This document shows positions 33,930-43,461 of a stretch of 64,000 nucleotides of DNA, piece after piece. Position numbers and translations under genes: made by a program. Origin of the DNA: Microbacteriaceae bacterium (GTDB taxonomy: Bacteria > Actinomycetota > Actinomycetes > Actinomycetales > Microbacteriaceae). How positions within the stretch are numbered: position 1 is the first letter of the stretch; each line of letters opens with the position of its first letter. Under the pieces are notes generated by a model. The model did not search any database and was not told the DNA's origin. It worked only from the letters and a program-made list of their open reading frames with translations. The stretch is from positions 186,001 through 250,000 of the forward strand of contig JAODMT010000004.1 in the NCBI GenBank assembly GCA_025464975.1. Direction: 5' to 3'.

Positions 33930-35912
33930 CTAATCGGTCGCAACCTTCTCTGCCTGAGACAGTACCGCCCGCAAGCTCTCGAAGTAACCAGCGACAGACT
34001 CACGCTCGATACGTATCTCGGACAATCGCTCCTCGGCATCCTGAACCAGCCGAGCGGTCTGCTCCTCTGCCTCCCTGATCATCGCCGAGGCCCGAGAGTC
34101 GGCGTTGGACAGAATCTCGGCGGCCTCGGCGCCCGAGCGGTCTCGAAGCGCTCGAGCCTCGGCCTTGGCCTCGACGTCGATAGTGTCGGCCTCTGCGCGC
34201 TTCTCCGCGGCGATTCGAACCGCTTCCGCGAGTTGGTTCTGCGCCTCGTCCAGGTACTTTTGCGTCTGCGCGACGGCCTCCTGATGAGTGAACAGGAATT
34301 CCTTCTCGGCCTCGTCGCGCCGCGCCTTGAGCTCGACGTCGAGGTCGGTGCGAGCCTGCTCGGAGTCGAGTGCCAGACGAGTCCGCACCTCGGCGGTGTC
34401 GTGGGAGAGCTGAGCGCGGGTCTGCTCCACCTCCCGGGTAGTGTCGGCGAGAAGCTGTTCAGCCTCGCGCGCCACAGTGGTCTTCTGCTCGTCGATCTCC
34501 TGCTGAAGTTCGGCACGTGCCGCGGCGATCTCGGCATCGAGCTTGGCCAGCGCTTCCGTGGTCTCCCGCTGCAACTCGTCGCGGGACCGATCGGCGTCGA
34601 GGGCCACCTTCGTCTGGGCCGCCCTCTTCTCCTGGGCGATGGTCGCCGAGGCGGCGGCGGTCTCCTGTTCGAGCTTCGCGTGAGCGGCGGCCATCTCCTG
34701 CTCGAGATCGGAGCGAGCGGTAGAGATCTCCAACTCCAGCGCGGCGCGAGCCGTCGAGGTCTCCAGTTCGAGCGCAGACCGTGCGGCTATGGTCTCCTGC
34801 TCGAGCGCGGTGCGGGTGGCCTCGGTCTCCTGGTCGAGCGCGGTGCGGGTGGCCTCGGCCTCCTGCGCGAGTGCCGCACGAGTGGAGGCCGTGCCGTGCT
34901 CGAGGGCCGCCCGTGCGGCCTCCGTCTCGTGCAGCACGGCGGCGCGAGCCGAGGATGTCTCGAGCTCGAGTTCCGCGCGAGCCTCTGCGGTGCGGCGCTC
35001 GAGCTCGTTGTGCGCCTCAGCGTTCTCCTGCTCGAGAGCATTCCTTGTCGCGGCGGTGTCGTGGTGCAACCGGGACCGGGCCTCGCCGATCTCCCGAGCG
35101 AGCTCGGCGCGCAGTTCGTCGCTCGACCTGGCCAGTTCGGTGCGCTGGTGTTCGATGTCTCGCTCGAGCTCAGTGCGCTGCTGCTCGGTGTCCCGCGCCA
35201 GGTCGCCCCACTGCTTCTCCGACTCGCTCGAGAATTCCGCCCGGCGAAGTTCGGTCTCTCGAGCGAGCGCGGCGGCCGCGTCCCGTGCCTCGGTCATTTC
35301 CCGGCTCGCCACCGCTCGGAGCTCCGCGGATTCCCGTTCCGCCTCGGCGCGAACGGCCGCGGCCTCGCGCTTGGCTGTCGCGCGCGCCTCCGCGGCCTCG
35401 GTTGCCACGGCGCCGCGGATGGCCGCGGCCTCCCTGAGCGCGTCCTGGCTCAGCGTTTCGGCCTCGGCGCGGGTGCGCTCGAGCAGTTCAGCGGCCTCGC
35501 CGTGTGCGGAGTTCAGAATCCGGGTCACCGTGGCGTTGGCCTCCGCGACCGCCTTCTCGGCCGCCTCCATGGCATCGACGCGGAGTTTGGTCACCTCGGC
35601 GAGCACACCGCTTCGGAGCCGTTCGGCGTCGATGTCGGCTTGGCTGATCAGACGGGTTGACTGCTCTTCGGCCACCCTGAGGGTGTTTTCGAGTTTGGTG
35701 CCGAGCCCGCTATACGTCGGGCTGCCGGTCTCCTCGATCTCGGCCTGCAGGTCTTCCACGGTCGCATGGAGACGCTTGAGCTCCCTCGCGGCCTCCGCCT
35801 TGTCGCTGTTCGCCTTGATCAGCTCGCGTCGGAGGTCCTGAATCGCCCCGTCGACCTCATCGCGGTTGTAGCCACGCATCGCGGTGCTGAAAGTCTCGTC
35901 GTCAGCCGCCAC
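33930..35912 (-). CDS. Long coiled-coil protein with DivIVA-like N-terminus (Scy/FilP-like)
   Basis: A 660-residue cytosolic protein. The first 60 residues resemble the DivIVA membrane-binding domain (FSTAMRGYNRDEVDGAIQDLRREL). Residues about 239-480 are a nearly unbroken series of 11-residue repeats such as EQETIAARSAL and ELETSTARAAL, giving a hendecad coiled coil. The last 100 residues return to heptad-type coils (DADSRASAMIREAEEQTARLVQDAEERL) with high Ala/Glu. This plan matches actinobacterial polarity scaffolds such as Scy and FilP of Streptomyces. GTG 35912 has GAAGAGGAG upstream. Likely organises the growing cell pole; inferred from architecture only. Confidence 0.83.
   Translation of the reverse strand: MAADDETFSTAMRGYNRDEVDGAIQDLRRELIKANSDKAEAARELKRLHATVEDLQAEIEETGSPTYSGLGTKLENTLRVAEEQSTRLISQADIDAERLRSGVLAEVTKLRVDAMEAAEKAVAEANATVTRILNSAHGEAAELLERTRAEAETLSQDALREAAAIRGAVATEAAEARATAKREAAAVRAEAERESAELRAVASREMTEARDAAAALARETELRRAEFSSESEKQWGDLARDTEQQRTELERDIEHQRTELARSSDELRAELAREIGEARSRLHHDTAATRNALEQENAEAHNELERRTAEARAELELETSSARAAVLHETEAARAALEHGTASTRAALAQEAEATRTALDQETEATRTALEQETIAARSALELETSTARAALELEISTARSDLEQEMAAAHAKLEQETAAASATIAQEKRAAQTKVALDADRSRDELQRETTEALAKLDAEIAAARAELQQEIDEQKTTVAREAEQLLADTTREVEQTRAQLSHDTAEVRTRLALDSEQARTDLDVELKARRDEAEKEFLFTHQEAVAQTQKYLDEAQNQLAEAVRIAAEKRAEADTIDVEAKAEARALRDRSGAEAAEILSNADSRASAMIREAEEQTARLVQDAEERLSEIRIERESVAGYFESLRAVLSQAEKVATD
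34473..35198 (-). repeat. 33-bp (11-codon) repeats coding for hendecads
   Basis: About 22 in-frame 11-codon units encode residues 239-480 of the coiled-coil protein. The most alike lie at residues 327-414 (units such as LHETEAARAAL, DQETEATRTAL, ELETSTARAAL). The regularity at DNA level suggests expansion by slippage or recombination. Confidence 0.8.
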
Positions 35913-36237
35913 GGCGTCTCCTCTTCAGTAATGGTCGACCGGGACGGAATCGGTCCCCGGCCGGAACTTTCTGAGTTTAGCCTGAGCGCGGCTTTTACCA
36001 CGGGTCGCGCCGGTTTGCCCACAGCCGTGCGGCGTTCCGTGGCGCAAATTCTTGATAATGAGGCGACTTTCAGGGTCGCTAGGCTACTCTTGAACGTCTT
36101 TGCCTGTTGCCAACCGAGGTCCTGTTGAATTTCACGGACCTTTTGAACTCGCTTCCGAGTGAGACGTCGCCCCACAGGCGACATCCGGAAGTTGCCGACC
36201 GCCGGTCGACCACGGCAACACGAGAGGAGTAACCAAC
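35913..36237. other. Divergent intergenic region between coiled-coil and membrane-protein genes
   Basis: 325 bp. TAAACT (minus strand, 35974-35979) and TACTCT (plus strand, 36085-36090) are possible -10 hexamers for the two divergent genes; neither has a good -35. GAGAGGAG at 36221-36228 serves the gene at 36238. No RNA gene or extra reading frame is supported. Confidence 0.45.
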
Positions 36238-37998
36238 GTGCGGTTCATCGCTGCCATCATCAGCTTCGTCATCGCCTTCGGACTGATCGCGTACGGCATC
36301 GCCCAGCGCACAATTCTTGCCGAGGCCAACAGCATCACCGCGTCAGAGACGCTGAAGACCACGGCCGCGGTCACCATCATCGACAGTTCCGTGCTCAGGT
36401 CTCGAACCGGTCGCCAGGACCTGCAGATCAGCGGGGCGAAGAACATATTCGTTGCCTACGGTCGCACCGAAGACGTGCTGGCCTGGGTCGGCAAGACCAA
36501 ATACAACAAGGTCGGGGTGAACCGCGACAAGACGGCCCTCACCAACCGACTCATCGCGGGCAAGGCCACCTCCGTTCCCAACCCGAAGGGCTCCGATCTG
36601 TGGCTTGACCAGCACTCCGCTACCAGCAGCCTGAGTCTCACCCTCAACGTTCCCGCTGACATCTCGATCCTCGTCGTCTCAGACGGCAAGAGCCCGGCGC
36701 CGAGCCAGCTGTCAATCCGCTGGCCGCTCGACAACCGCACGCCCTGGTCCGGGCCGCTCATCGTCGGCGGCATTGTGTTGCTGATCATCGGGATCGTGCT
36801 CTACTTCCTCGCCCTTCGCAACCTGCGCCGCTCCCAGGGCCCCCGCCGCAAGACTCCGAAGATGCCGAAGGTTCCGCGTCAGCGCAGCTACAGGCCGCGG
36901 AAGCCGCAGGCGATTCAAGCCACGCCGGGGCGACGGTCGAACCGACGACGCATGGTCGCAGTCGTGCCCGTCCTGTTGGTCGGCGGACTGGCGCTGAGCG
37001 GCTGCACCTCGCAGTCCTGGCCGGTTTTCATCACGGGAGCCTCGGCGTCGACGACTCCGACGCCGACATCCACCGCGCAGGCCGCGGCAGGCGTCAACCC
37101 CCCGGCCGTCACCGTGTCGCAATTGCGCTCCATCGTCGACCGGATCGCCGCCGTCGCGACGAAGGCGGATGCCGACAAGAACGTCGAGCTGGCCAAGACC
37201 CGGTTCGACGGCGCTGCGCTCGACCTGCGGGCGGCTAACTACGCCATTCGCAAGGTCGACAGCGCCCAGGCGGCTCTCGCGCCGATTCCGACCGGCGAGC
37301 TGAGTATCAAGCTGCCGCAGCAAACCAACAAGTGGCCGCGCACAGTTCTCACAGTGGTAAACAACCCGAAAGACAAGACCGTGGCCCCGGTGGCGCTCAT
37401 GCTCGAGCAGAAGACGCCGCGCGACAACTACAAGGTCGAGTACGCGACGGCCCTCGAGGCCCGGGCCAAGGTTCCGCAGCTCGCACCGGCCGACCTCGGC
37501 GCGCCTCGCCTAGCTCCAGATGTCAAGTTGCTCAAGATGGAGCCGTCGAGCGTGGCTCTCGCCTACGGCGACATCCTCGCGAACGGTCCGGCGAGCACGT
37601 CGATGAAGGACTTCGACACCAAGAACGACGCCCTCATCGGCGAGATCGGTCTCGACTTCCGCAAGAAGACCGCGGCGGCGCTTCCGGCGAATGCGAAGAT
37701 GCAGATCACCAACAGCAACGGTGCGTACGACAGCATCGCTCTCGGTAGCGCCGACTCGGGCGCGGTAGTGGCGGTGTATCTCAACGAGACCGTCACCGTG
37801 ACGCCGACCGAGGCCGGGGCCTCGGTCAATCCGGAGGGGCAGGTCAAGACGCTCTCCGGCATCACCGGGTCCACGAAGGGAACCGTAGCGGTGTACGGTG
37901 ACCAATTGCTCTTCTTCGTCCCGAGCGTCACGAGCAATCAGAAGATTTCGTTGCTCGGATTCGCTACAGGCCTCGTTTCAGCAAAGGAACTTCCGTGA
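36238..37998 (+). CDS. Multi-domain membrane protein with internal lipobox-like segment
   Basis: A 586-residue protein of unknown function. Residues 1-22 are a membrane anchor or signal (RFIAAIISFVIAFGLIAYGI). Residues ~25-175 are an extracytoplasmic domain. TM helix 2 (~179-195, PLIVGGIVLLIIGIVLYFLA) is followed by a very basic cytosolic loop (RRKTPKMPKVPRQRSYRPRKP). A third hydrophobic segment ends in GLALSGCTSQS, which looks like a lipoprotein signal (residues ~240-256), then a Thr/Pro linker and a second exported domain of about 300 residues. GTG 36238 has GAGAGGAG. It looks like a membrane protein fused to a lipoprotein. The stop overlaps the ybbN-like start (GTGA). Confidence 0.75.
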   Translation: MRFIAAIISFVIAFGLIAYGIAQRTILAEANSITASETLKTTAAVTIIDSSVLRSRTGRQDLQISGAKNIFVAYGRTEDVLAWVGKTKYNKVGVNRDKTALTNRLIAGKATSVPNPKGSDLWLDQHSATSSLSLTLNVPADISILVVSDGKSPAPSQLSIRWPLDNRTPWSGPLIVGGIVLLIIGIVLYFLALRNLRRSQGPRRKTPKMPKVPRQRSYRPRKPQAIQATPGRRSNRRRMVAVVPVLLVGGLALSGCTSQSWPVFITGASASTTPTPTSTAQAAAGVNPPAVTVSQLRSIVDRIAAVATKADADKNVELAKTRFDGAALDLRAANYAIRKVDSAQAALAPIPTGELSIKLPQQTNKWPRTVLTVVNNPKDKTVAPVALMLEQKTPRDNYKVEYATALEARAKVPQLAPADLGAPRLAPDVKLLKMEPSSVALAYGDILANGPASTSMKDFDTKNDALIGEIGLDFRKKTAAALPANAKMQITNSNGAYDSIALGSADSGAVVAVYLNETVTVTPTEAGASVNPEGQVKTLSGITGSTKGTVAVYGDQLLFFVPSVTSNQKISLLGFATGLVSAKELP

Positions 37999-38918
37999 CC
38001 TCGATCCCCCCGTCCGCTGCCAATCTCCGCGGTGCGGTCGACCTGTCGTCCCTCGTGCGACCCCCGGCTGCCGCTGGTGCGGGACCGGCCGGACAATCCG
38101 GGCCGGTCGCCGTCCCGTCTCTGGTGGTCGAAGGGACGGATGCATCGTTCACCGGCATCCTCGATCTGTCGCAGACCGTTCCGGTGATCGTCGAACTGTA
38201 CGTCGGGGAACCGTCGGCCGACCTGATCAGGGTAGTCACCGGGTACGCGGGCCGCCTCGTGCTCGCCACGGTGGATGCCGCGGCCAACCCTCAACTTACA
38301 CAGGCGTTCCGCGCAGTGGCGGCCCCGACCGTCGCCGCCGTGATCGGGGGCCGGCCGATCGCCCTCTACGAGGGTGAGTTGCCAGAAGACGATGTCAAGC
38401 AGGTGCTCGACCAGGTGTTGACCCTCGCGGCTCAGCAAAACGTTACGGGAACGGTGACCCCGCAAGAAACCGAGGCCGCGTCGGCCGAACCGATTGAAGA
38501 GCCTCTGCCTCCGCACCATCAGGAGGCCTTCGACGCGATCGCCGCGGGAGACTTCGAGACGGCGATCAAGGAATACCGCACCGCCATCGCGCAGGACCCG
38601 CGCGATCAGCTCGCGGTCGCCGGACTCGCCCAGGTGTCACTATTGGCCCGGCTCGACGGCGTCTCTGCGGCGGACATCCGGCAGGCGGCCGGCTCCGCTC
38701 CCGCCGACCTCGATGCGCAGCTCGCCGTCGCCGATCTTGACGTCTCCGGCGGCCACCTCGATGACGCATTCGGCCGACTCCTCGACCTGTTCCCGTCCCT
38801 CGATCAGGCGGGCAAGGACCGGGTTCGCACCCGGCTGCTCGAGTACTTCGAGATCGCCGGGACCGAGGACCCGCGCGTTACTGCCGCGCGCCGTCGCCTC
38901 ACGGCGCTTTTGTATTAG
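37995..38918 (+). CDS. YbbN-like thioredoxin-fold/TPR co-chaperone
   Basis: A 307-residue protein with an N-terminal thioredoxin-like domain (about residues 45-145; PVIVELYVGEPSADLIRVVTGYAG) in which the CxxC active site is absent, and a C-terminal TPR-like region (HHQEAFDAIAAGDFETAIKEYRTAIAQDP, LDVSGGHLDDAFGRLLDLFPS). This is the YbbN/CnoX plan, a holdase that hands clients to chaperonins. The lack of CxxC excludes a redox role. GTG 37995 overlaps the upstream stop (GTGA). Followed convergently by glgB; in mycobacteria a thioredoxin-like gene (Rv1324) lies near glgB in the same way. Confidence 0.88.
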   Translation: MTSIPPSAANLRGAVDLSSLVRPPAAAGAGPAGQSGPVAVPSLVVEGTDASFTGILDLSQTVPVIVELYVGEPSADLIRVVTGYAGRLVLATVDAAANPQLTQAFRAVAAPTVAAVIGGRPIALYEGELPEDDVKQVLDQVLTLAAQQNVTGTVTPQETEAASAEPIEEPLPPHHQEAFDAIAAGDFETAIKEYRTAIAQDPRDQLAVAGLAQVSLLARLDGVSAADIRQAAGSAPADLDAQLAVADLDVSGGHLDDAFGRLLDLFPSLDQAGKDRVRTRLLEYFEIAGTEDPRVTAARRRLTALLY

Positions 38919-38941
38919 GCTCAGCCACCATTCTCAGCTCC

Positions 38942-38969
38942 CGGCGTTCACCCGGGGGCGGCGTTCACC
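38942..38969. repeat. 11-bp direct repeat between convergent genes
   Basis: CGGCGTTCACC occurs at 38942-38952 and 38959-38969 in the 59-bp gap between the ybbN-like gene and glgB. GGCTCAG (38918-38924) and CTGAGCC (38991-38997) flank it and could pair as a wide bidirectional hairpin. Confidence 0.5.
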
Positions 38970-38977
38970 GGGCCGTC

Positions 38978-41347
38978 TCATCGGCGCAGCCTGAGCCAAA
39001 GCCCGGCAAGGGGCGGGAGGGTCAGTTGCGCCGAGGCCGGTCGACCGGCCCATGGCTCGTCGATCGCCACCACGGACCCGAAGTTCCCGACTCCTGAACC
39101 GCCGTACTCCGAGGCATCCGTGTTGAAGATCTCGTCCCAGGTTCCGGCGAACGGCAGCCCAATTCTGTAGCCGTCGAGCGGGGTGCCGGAGAAGTTCATC
39201 AGGACCGCGATTGGGTTGCCGTCGTGGTCCCAGCGCAGAAACGCGACGGTGTTGTGCTCGGCGTCCGATGCGTCGAGCCACTCGAAGCCGCCCTGGTCGT
39301 TGTCACGAGCCCACAGCGCCGGCTGCTCTCGGTAGACCCGGTTCAGCTGGGTCACGAGGGAAAGCAGGCCGCGGTGAGCCGGCTGATCCAAAATCCACCA
39401 GTCGAGGCCGCGTTCCTCGCTCCACTCCGACTGCTGGCCGAACTCGGAGCCCATGAAGAGCAATTGCTTTCCGGGATGCGCCCACATGAAGGCAAGGAAC
39501 ACGCGCAGGTTCGCGCGCTTGTTCCACTGGTCACCCGGCATCTTGCCGAGCAGCGAACCCTTGCCGTGTACGACCTCATCGTGGCTGATAGGCAGCAGGA
39601 AGTTCTCGGTGTAGGCGTACACCATGCTGAACGTGATTTCGCCGTGGTGGTACGCCCGATACATCGGGTCTTCCTGCATGTACGACAGGCTGTCGTGCAT
39701 CCACCCCATGTTCCACTTGAGACCGAATCCCAGGCCCGAACCGGCGGTCGGCTTGGTGACTCCCGGCCACGCCGTCGACTCCTCCGCGATCATCACGATG
39801 CCCGGATTGCGCTTGTACGCCGTCGCGTTGACCTCCTGAAGAAAACTGATCGCCTCGAGGTTTTCCCGACCGCCATGGATATTGGGAGCCCAGTCGTCCG
39901 CCTCCCGGGAGTAGTCGAGGTAGAGCATCGAGGCGACAGCATCGACGCGCAGACCGTCAATGTGGAAGTCCTCGAGCCAGTACAGCGCGTTCGCGACCAG
40001 GAAGTTGCGAACCTGCGAGTCTCCGAAGTTGAAGACGAGCGTTCCCCAGTCACGCTGCTCACCGCGGCGCGGGTCGGAGTGCTCGTAAAGCGGCTGACCG
40101 TCGAAGTTGGCCAGCGCCCACTCGTCCTTGGGAAAGTGCGCGGGAACCCAGTCCATGATCACGCCGATTCCCGCCCGGTGCAGACGGTCGATCAGGTAAC
40201 GCAGATCATCCGGATGCCCGAACCGACTGGTGGGCGCGAAGTAGCCGGTCACCTGATAGCCCCACGACCCGCCGAACGGGTGCTCGGCGAGAGGCATGAA
40301 CTCGACGTGGGTGAAGCCGGTTTCGGTGACGTAATCGATCAGCTGGTCCGCGATCGTTCGGTAGTCGAGCCCCGGACGCCAGGAGCCGAGATGCATCTCG
40401 TACACGCTCATCGGCGAGTTGTGCGGGTCCCTCGAGCCACGCTCGCGCAGCCAGTCCTCGTCGTTCCACTCGAACAGCGTCTGACCGACCTTCGACGCGG
40501 TGGCGGGCGGAATCTCGGTGTAGCGGGCCATCGGGTCTGCTCTCGTCACCCACTGTCCCGCGGCGGTGAGCAACTCGAACTTGTAGGCCGTTCCGGGAGT
40601 GAGGCCGGGCACAAAAAGCTCCCAGACGCCGTTGTGATCGAGGCGGCGCATGGCGTGTCCGAGACCGTACCAGCCGTTGAAGTCCCCGACGACCCGCGCG
40701 GCGGTCGCGTGCGGGGCCCACACGGAGAAGCTGGTGCCGGCGACTCCCTCGTGCGGGCGGAAGTGTGACCCGAACACCTTCCAGATCTGTTCGTGGCGCC
40801 CCTGACCCCACAGGTAGAGGTCCATCTCGCCCACCGAAGGGACGAACCGGTACGGGTCATCCGCCACCCAGTCCGGGCCGTTGGCATAGGTCGTCCGCAC
40901 GGTGTAGGCCTGGCCTGCTCCCGGCGCGAATCCCTGCCAGAGCCCTCCGGCGACGTGGCTGAGAGACACCCGGCTGTCGTCGGCGCGAATGGCAATGACG
41001 GATTCGGCAAGGGGACGGATGACGCGAATGACGAAGCCACCGTCGACCGCATGTTGCCCGAGGGTCGCGTGCGGCTGCGGATGGCGTCCGTCAACGAGGG
41101 CGGCGATGTGGTCCGGATGTAGCTCCGGCAACTGCGAGAGTGGCGGCTGCGGTTCGGGCACCCGAGGTTCGGCGGAATTGCTCGCCGCCGGACCACCCGG
41201 CTCCGTCTTCGCCGCCGAGACGACCTTCTTCACCGTGTTCGCGACCGCTGCCGCTTCGGCGCGAACGGCCGCCGCGATTTCAGCAGCCTCGGCGCCGACG
41301 GTCTCGGGAACGGACTTCTTCGGGGGCTTCGACGAGTCCTTGGCCAT
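38978..41347 (-). CDS. glgB: 1,4-alpha-glucan branching enzyme
   Basis: A 789-residue GH13 branching enzyme that adds alpha-1,6 branches to linear glucan. After an Ala/Glu/Pro-rich tail of about 65 residues (low complexity, AAEIAAAVRAEAAAVANTVK) come the N-terminal domains (HPQPHATLGQH, HVAGGLWQGFAPG), then the CBM48 and the barrel: nucleophile Asp in DGLRVDAVASMLYLDYSR, acid/base Glu in MIAEESTAWP, and ISHDEVVHGKGSLL. ATG 41347 directly follows the glgE stop on the same strand (no gap), so both come from one mRNA. Together with GlgE it builds a branched alpha-glucan. Confidence 0.96.
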   Translation of the reverse strand: MAKDSSKPPKKSVPETVGAEAAEIAAAVRAEAAAVANTVKKVVSAAKTEPGGPAASNSAEPRVPEPQPPLSQLPELHPDHIAALVDGRHPQPHATLGQHAVDGGFVIRVIRPLAESVIAIRADDSRVSLSHVAGGLWQGFAPGAGQAYTVRTTYANGPDWVADDPYRFVPSVGEMDLYLWGQGRHEQIWKVFGSHFRPHEGVAGTSFSVWAPHATAARVVGDFNGWYGLGHAMRRLDHNGVWELFVPGLTPGTAYKFELLTAAGQWVTRADPMARYTEIPPATASKVGQTLFEWNDEDWLRERGSRDPHNSPMSVYEMHLGSWRPGLDYRTIADQLIDYVTETGFTHVEFMPLAEHPFGGSWGYQVTGYFAPTSRFGHPDDLRYLIDRLHRAGIGVIMDWVPAHFPKDEWALANFDGQPLYEHSDPRRGEQRDWGTLVFNFGDSQVRNFLVANALYWLEDFHIDGLRVDAVASMLYLDYSREADDWAPNIHGGRENLEAISFLQEVNATAYKRNPGIVMIAEESTAWPGVTKPTAGSGLGFGLKWNMGWMHDSLSYMQEDPMYRAYHHGEITFSMVYAYTENFLLPISHDEVVHGKGSLLGKMPGDQWNKRANLRVFLAFMWAHPGKQLLFMGSEFGQQSEWSEERGLDWWILDQPAHRGLLSLVTQLNRVYREQPALWARDNDQGGFEWLDASDAEHNTVAFLRWDHDGNPIAVLMNFSGTPLDGYRIGLPFAGTWDEIFNTDASEYGGSGVGNFGSVVAIDEPWAGRPASAQLTLPPLAGLWLRLRR

Positions 41348-43348
41348 TTACTTGCCTCTCGGGAGTTCGACACGCAGGATGTGCACGGGTTCGACGAAGG
41401 CGTCGAGTCGCACGAAGTTGTGTTGGCCCCAGGTGAATTTCTGCTTGGTGATCAGATCGGTCACCTCGAACTGCTCGGTCAGATCGATGCCGAACCGCGT
41501 CGGGTCGAGGTGGACCGTGGTTTCGCGTACCGAATGCGGGTCGAGATTCGCCACAACGACGATCGCGTCGCCGCGACCCGAGCGCGTGTAGCGACCATCC
41601 ACGTATTTGCTGTAGACGATGATCGAGTCGTCGTCGCTCCAGTGAACGTCGAGATTTCTCAACTGCCGAAGCGCGGGGTGCTCGGCGCGGATCTTGTTCA
41701 GCTGAGTGATGTACGGGGCAAGCGAATGACCGGTGGCTTCGGCGGCAGCGAAATTGCGGCTCTTGTACTCGTACTTCTCGTTGTCGATGTTCTCCTCGGA
41801 ACCAGGTCTTGCCACGTTTTCGTAGAGTTCGTAACCGGCGTACACGCCCCAGCTCGGCGAAGCCGTCGCCGCGAGGGCCGCGCGGATCTTGTACGCCGGC
41901 GGGCCGCCGAATTGCAGGTACTCGGAGAGGATGTCAGGGGTGTTGACGAACAGATTGGGCCGGAAGTAGGCCGCATGGTCGTGCGAGATTTCGCGGAAGA
42001 ACTCCTCGAGCTCGTCCTTGGTGTTTCGCCAGGTGAAGTAGCTGTAGGACTGTTGAAAGCCCACCTGACCGAGCGCGTACATCATGGCCGGCCTCGTGAA
42101 CGCCTCGGCGAGGAAGACAACGTTTGGGAATTCGGTGTTTATCTCGTGAAGGAGCCACTCCCAGAACTGCAACGGCTTGGTGTGCGGGTTGTCCACCCGA
42201 AAGATCGAGACGCCGAGTTCGATCCAGTACTTCACGATTCGAAGCACCTCGGTGCGGATGCCGATCGGGTCGTTGTCGAAGTTGATCGGGTAGATGTCCT
42301 GATACTTCTTCGGCGGGTTCTCGGCGTAGGCGATCGAGCCGTCGGGCAGCGTCGTGAACCATTCGGGATGTTCCGTCACCCACGGGTGATCGGGTGAACA
42401 CTGCAGCGCGAGATCGAGAGCGACCTCCAGAGAGTTGTTCTTGGCCGTGTCGACGAACAGTTGGAAGTCCTCGACGGTGCCGAGGTCCGGGTGGATCGCG
42501 TCGTGGCCGCCTTCCTTCGAACCGATGGCCCACGGCGAGCCGGGGTCATTCGGCCCGGGATTGAGCGAGTTGTTCGGACCCTTGCGGAAGCTCACACCGA
42601 TCGGATGAATCGGCGGAAGGTAGATGACGTCAAATCCCATGCGGGCGACATTGGGCAGTCGGCGGGAAGCGGTGCGGAAATTGCCGCTCGTCCACGATCC
42701 GTCCCTGTTCTTCTTCGCGCCTTCGGACCGGGGGAAAAACTCGTACCAGTTGCCGAAGCCGGCCCTGGTCCGCTCGACCCGAATCTCGAGCGGCAGGCTG
42801 AGCGTGTTGAGGCTCGACAGAGGGTTTCTCGCGATCTCCTCGGTCACCCGCTGATCGAGAGCGACATCGAACCGAGTCGCGGGCGCGAGGCTCTTCGTGC
42901 CGATAATTTTCGCCGCGTCCTTGAGCACCTTGCTCGTCGGGTCCGCCTTCGAGGCACGGTTCAGAAGCTGACCTCCGATGAGCAGCATGAGCTTCACGTC
43001 TACGCCCGCCGGAATCTTCAGCTCGGCGTTGTGCAGCCAGGTCGCCCAGTCGTCTACCCAGGCCTGAACGCTGTAGACCCACGTTCCCTGCACGTCGAGC
43101 AGCACGTCGGCCTGCCAGCGATCCAGTCCGGGGCCGACCTCCTGCATCCGGTGTTTTGACTGCACGCCCTCGGGAGTAGTGAGCAGCAAGTCGACGCCGA
43201 GCACGTCGTGGCCCTCCTTGAAGACGGTCGCTTGGAACGGCACTACCTCTCCGACGTACGCTTTAGCCGGCCACTGATTCTCGGGTTGCTGAGGTGCGAG
43301 GTCCCGGATCGGAATTCGGCCAATCTTCGGTTCGTATGCCAAGGTCAC
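41348..43348 (-). CDS. glgE: Alpha-1,4-glucan:maltose-1-phosphate maltosyltransferase
   Basis: A 666-residue GH13_3 enzyme that extends alpha-glucan from maltose-1-phosphate. Visible: GRIPIRDLAPQ at the N-terminus, GFDVIYLPPIHPIG, GSKEGGHDAIHPDLGTVEDF, nucleophile Asp in IFRVDNPHTKPLQFWEWL, acid/base Glu in VFLAEAFTRP, and FVNTPDILSEYLQFGGPPAYKIRAALA. GTG 43348 was chosen over a longer frame because the family begins just before GRIPIRD and because TACGGT lies 6 nt upstream, matching other starts in the window. Length close to the S. coelicolor and mycobacterial enzymes. Upstream of glgB in one operon, divergent from glgP. Confidence 0.95.
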   Translation of the reverse strand: MTLAYEPKIGRIPIRDLAPQQPENQWPAKAYVGEVVPFQATVFKEGHDVLGVDLLLTTPEGVQSKHRMQEVGPGLDRWQADVLLDVQGTWVYSVQAWVDDWATWLHNAELKIPAGVDVKLMLLIGGQLLNRASKADPTSKVLKDAAKIIGTKSLAPATRFDVALDQRVTEEIARNPLSSLNTLSLPLEIRVERTRAGFGNWYEFFPRSEGAKKNRDGSWTSGNFRTASRRLPNVARMGFDVIYLPPIHPIGVSFRKGPNNSLNPGPNDPGSPWAIGSKEGGHDAIHPDLGTVEDFQLFVDTAKNNSLEVALDLALQCSPDHPWVTEHPEWFTTLPDGSIAYAENPPKKYQDIYPINFDNDPIGIRTEVLRIVKYWIELGVSIFRVDNPHTKPLQFWEWLLHEINTEFPNVVFLAEAFTRPAMMYALGQVGFQQSYSYFTWRNTKDELEEFFREISHDHAAYFRPNLFVNTPDILSEYLQFGGPPAYKIRAALAATASPSWGVYAGYELYENVARPGSEENIDNEKYEYKSRNFAAAEATGHSLAPYITQLNKIRAEHPALRQLRNLDVHWSDDDSIIVYSKYVDGRYTRSGRGDAIVVVANLDPHSVRETTVHLDPTRFGIDLTEQFEVTDLITKQKFTWGQHNFVRLDAFVEPVHILRVELPRGK

Positions 43349-43354
43349 TATTCG

Positions 43355-43360
43355 ACCGTA
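43355..43360 (-). promoter_or_regulatory. -10-like hexamer TACGGT for leaderless glgE
   Basis: On the minus strand TACGGT ends exactly 6 nt before GTG 43348; no Shine-Dalgarno is visible. Confidence 0.5.
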
Positions 43361-43461
43361 GCGGCTTACGTGCGGAAACTCCTCCCCTTGACGATAGCGT
43401 CGCCCCTTGAAACGGCGACGATTGCGGTGTATCACGCGTACTACTTCGAACCGTGCCCGCT

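Noticed and set aside
34233-35841. Long plus-strand frames opposite the coiled-coil gene
   Set aside because: They mirror the 33-bp repeats in other frames (Leu/Gly- or Ser/Ala-rich) and have no start signals.
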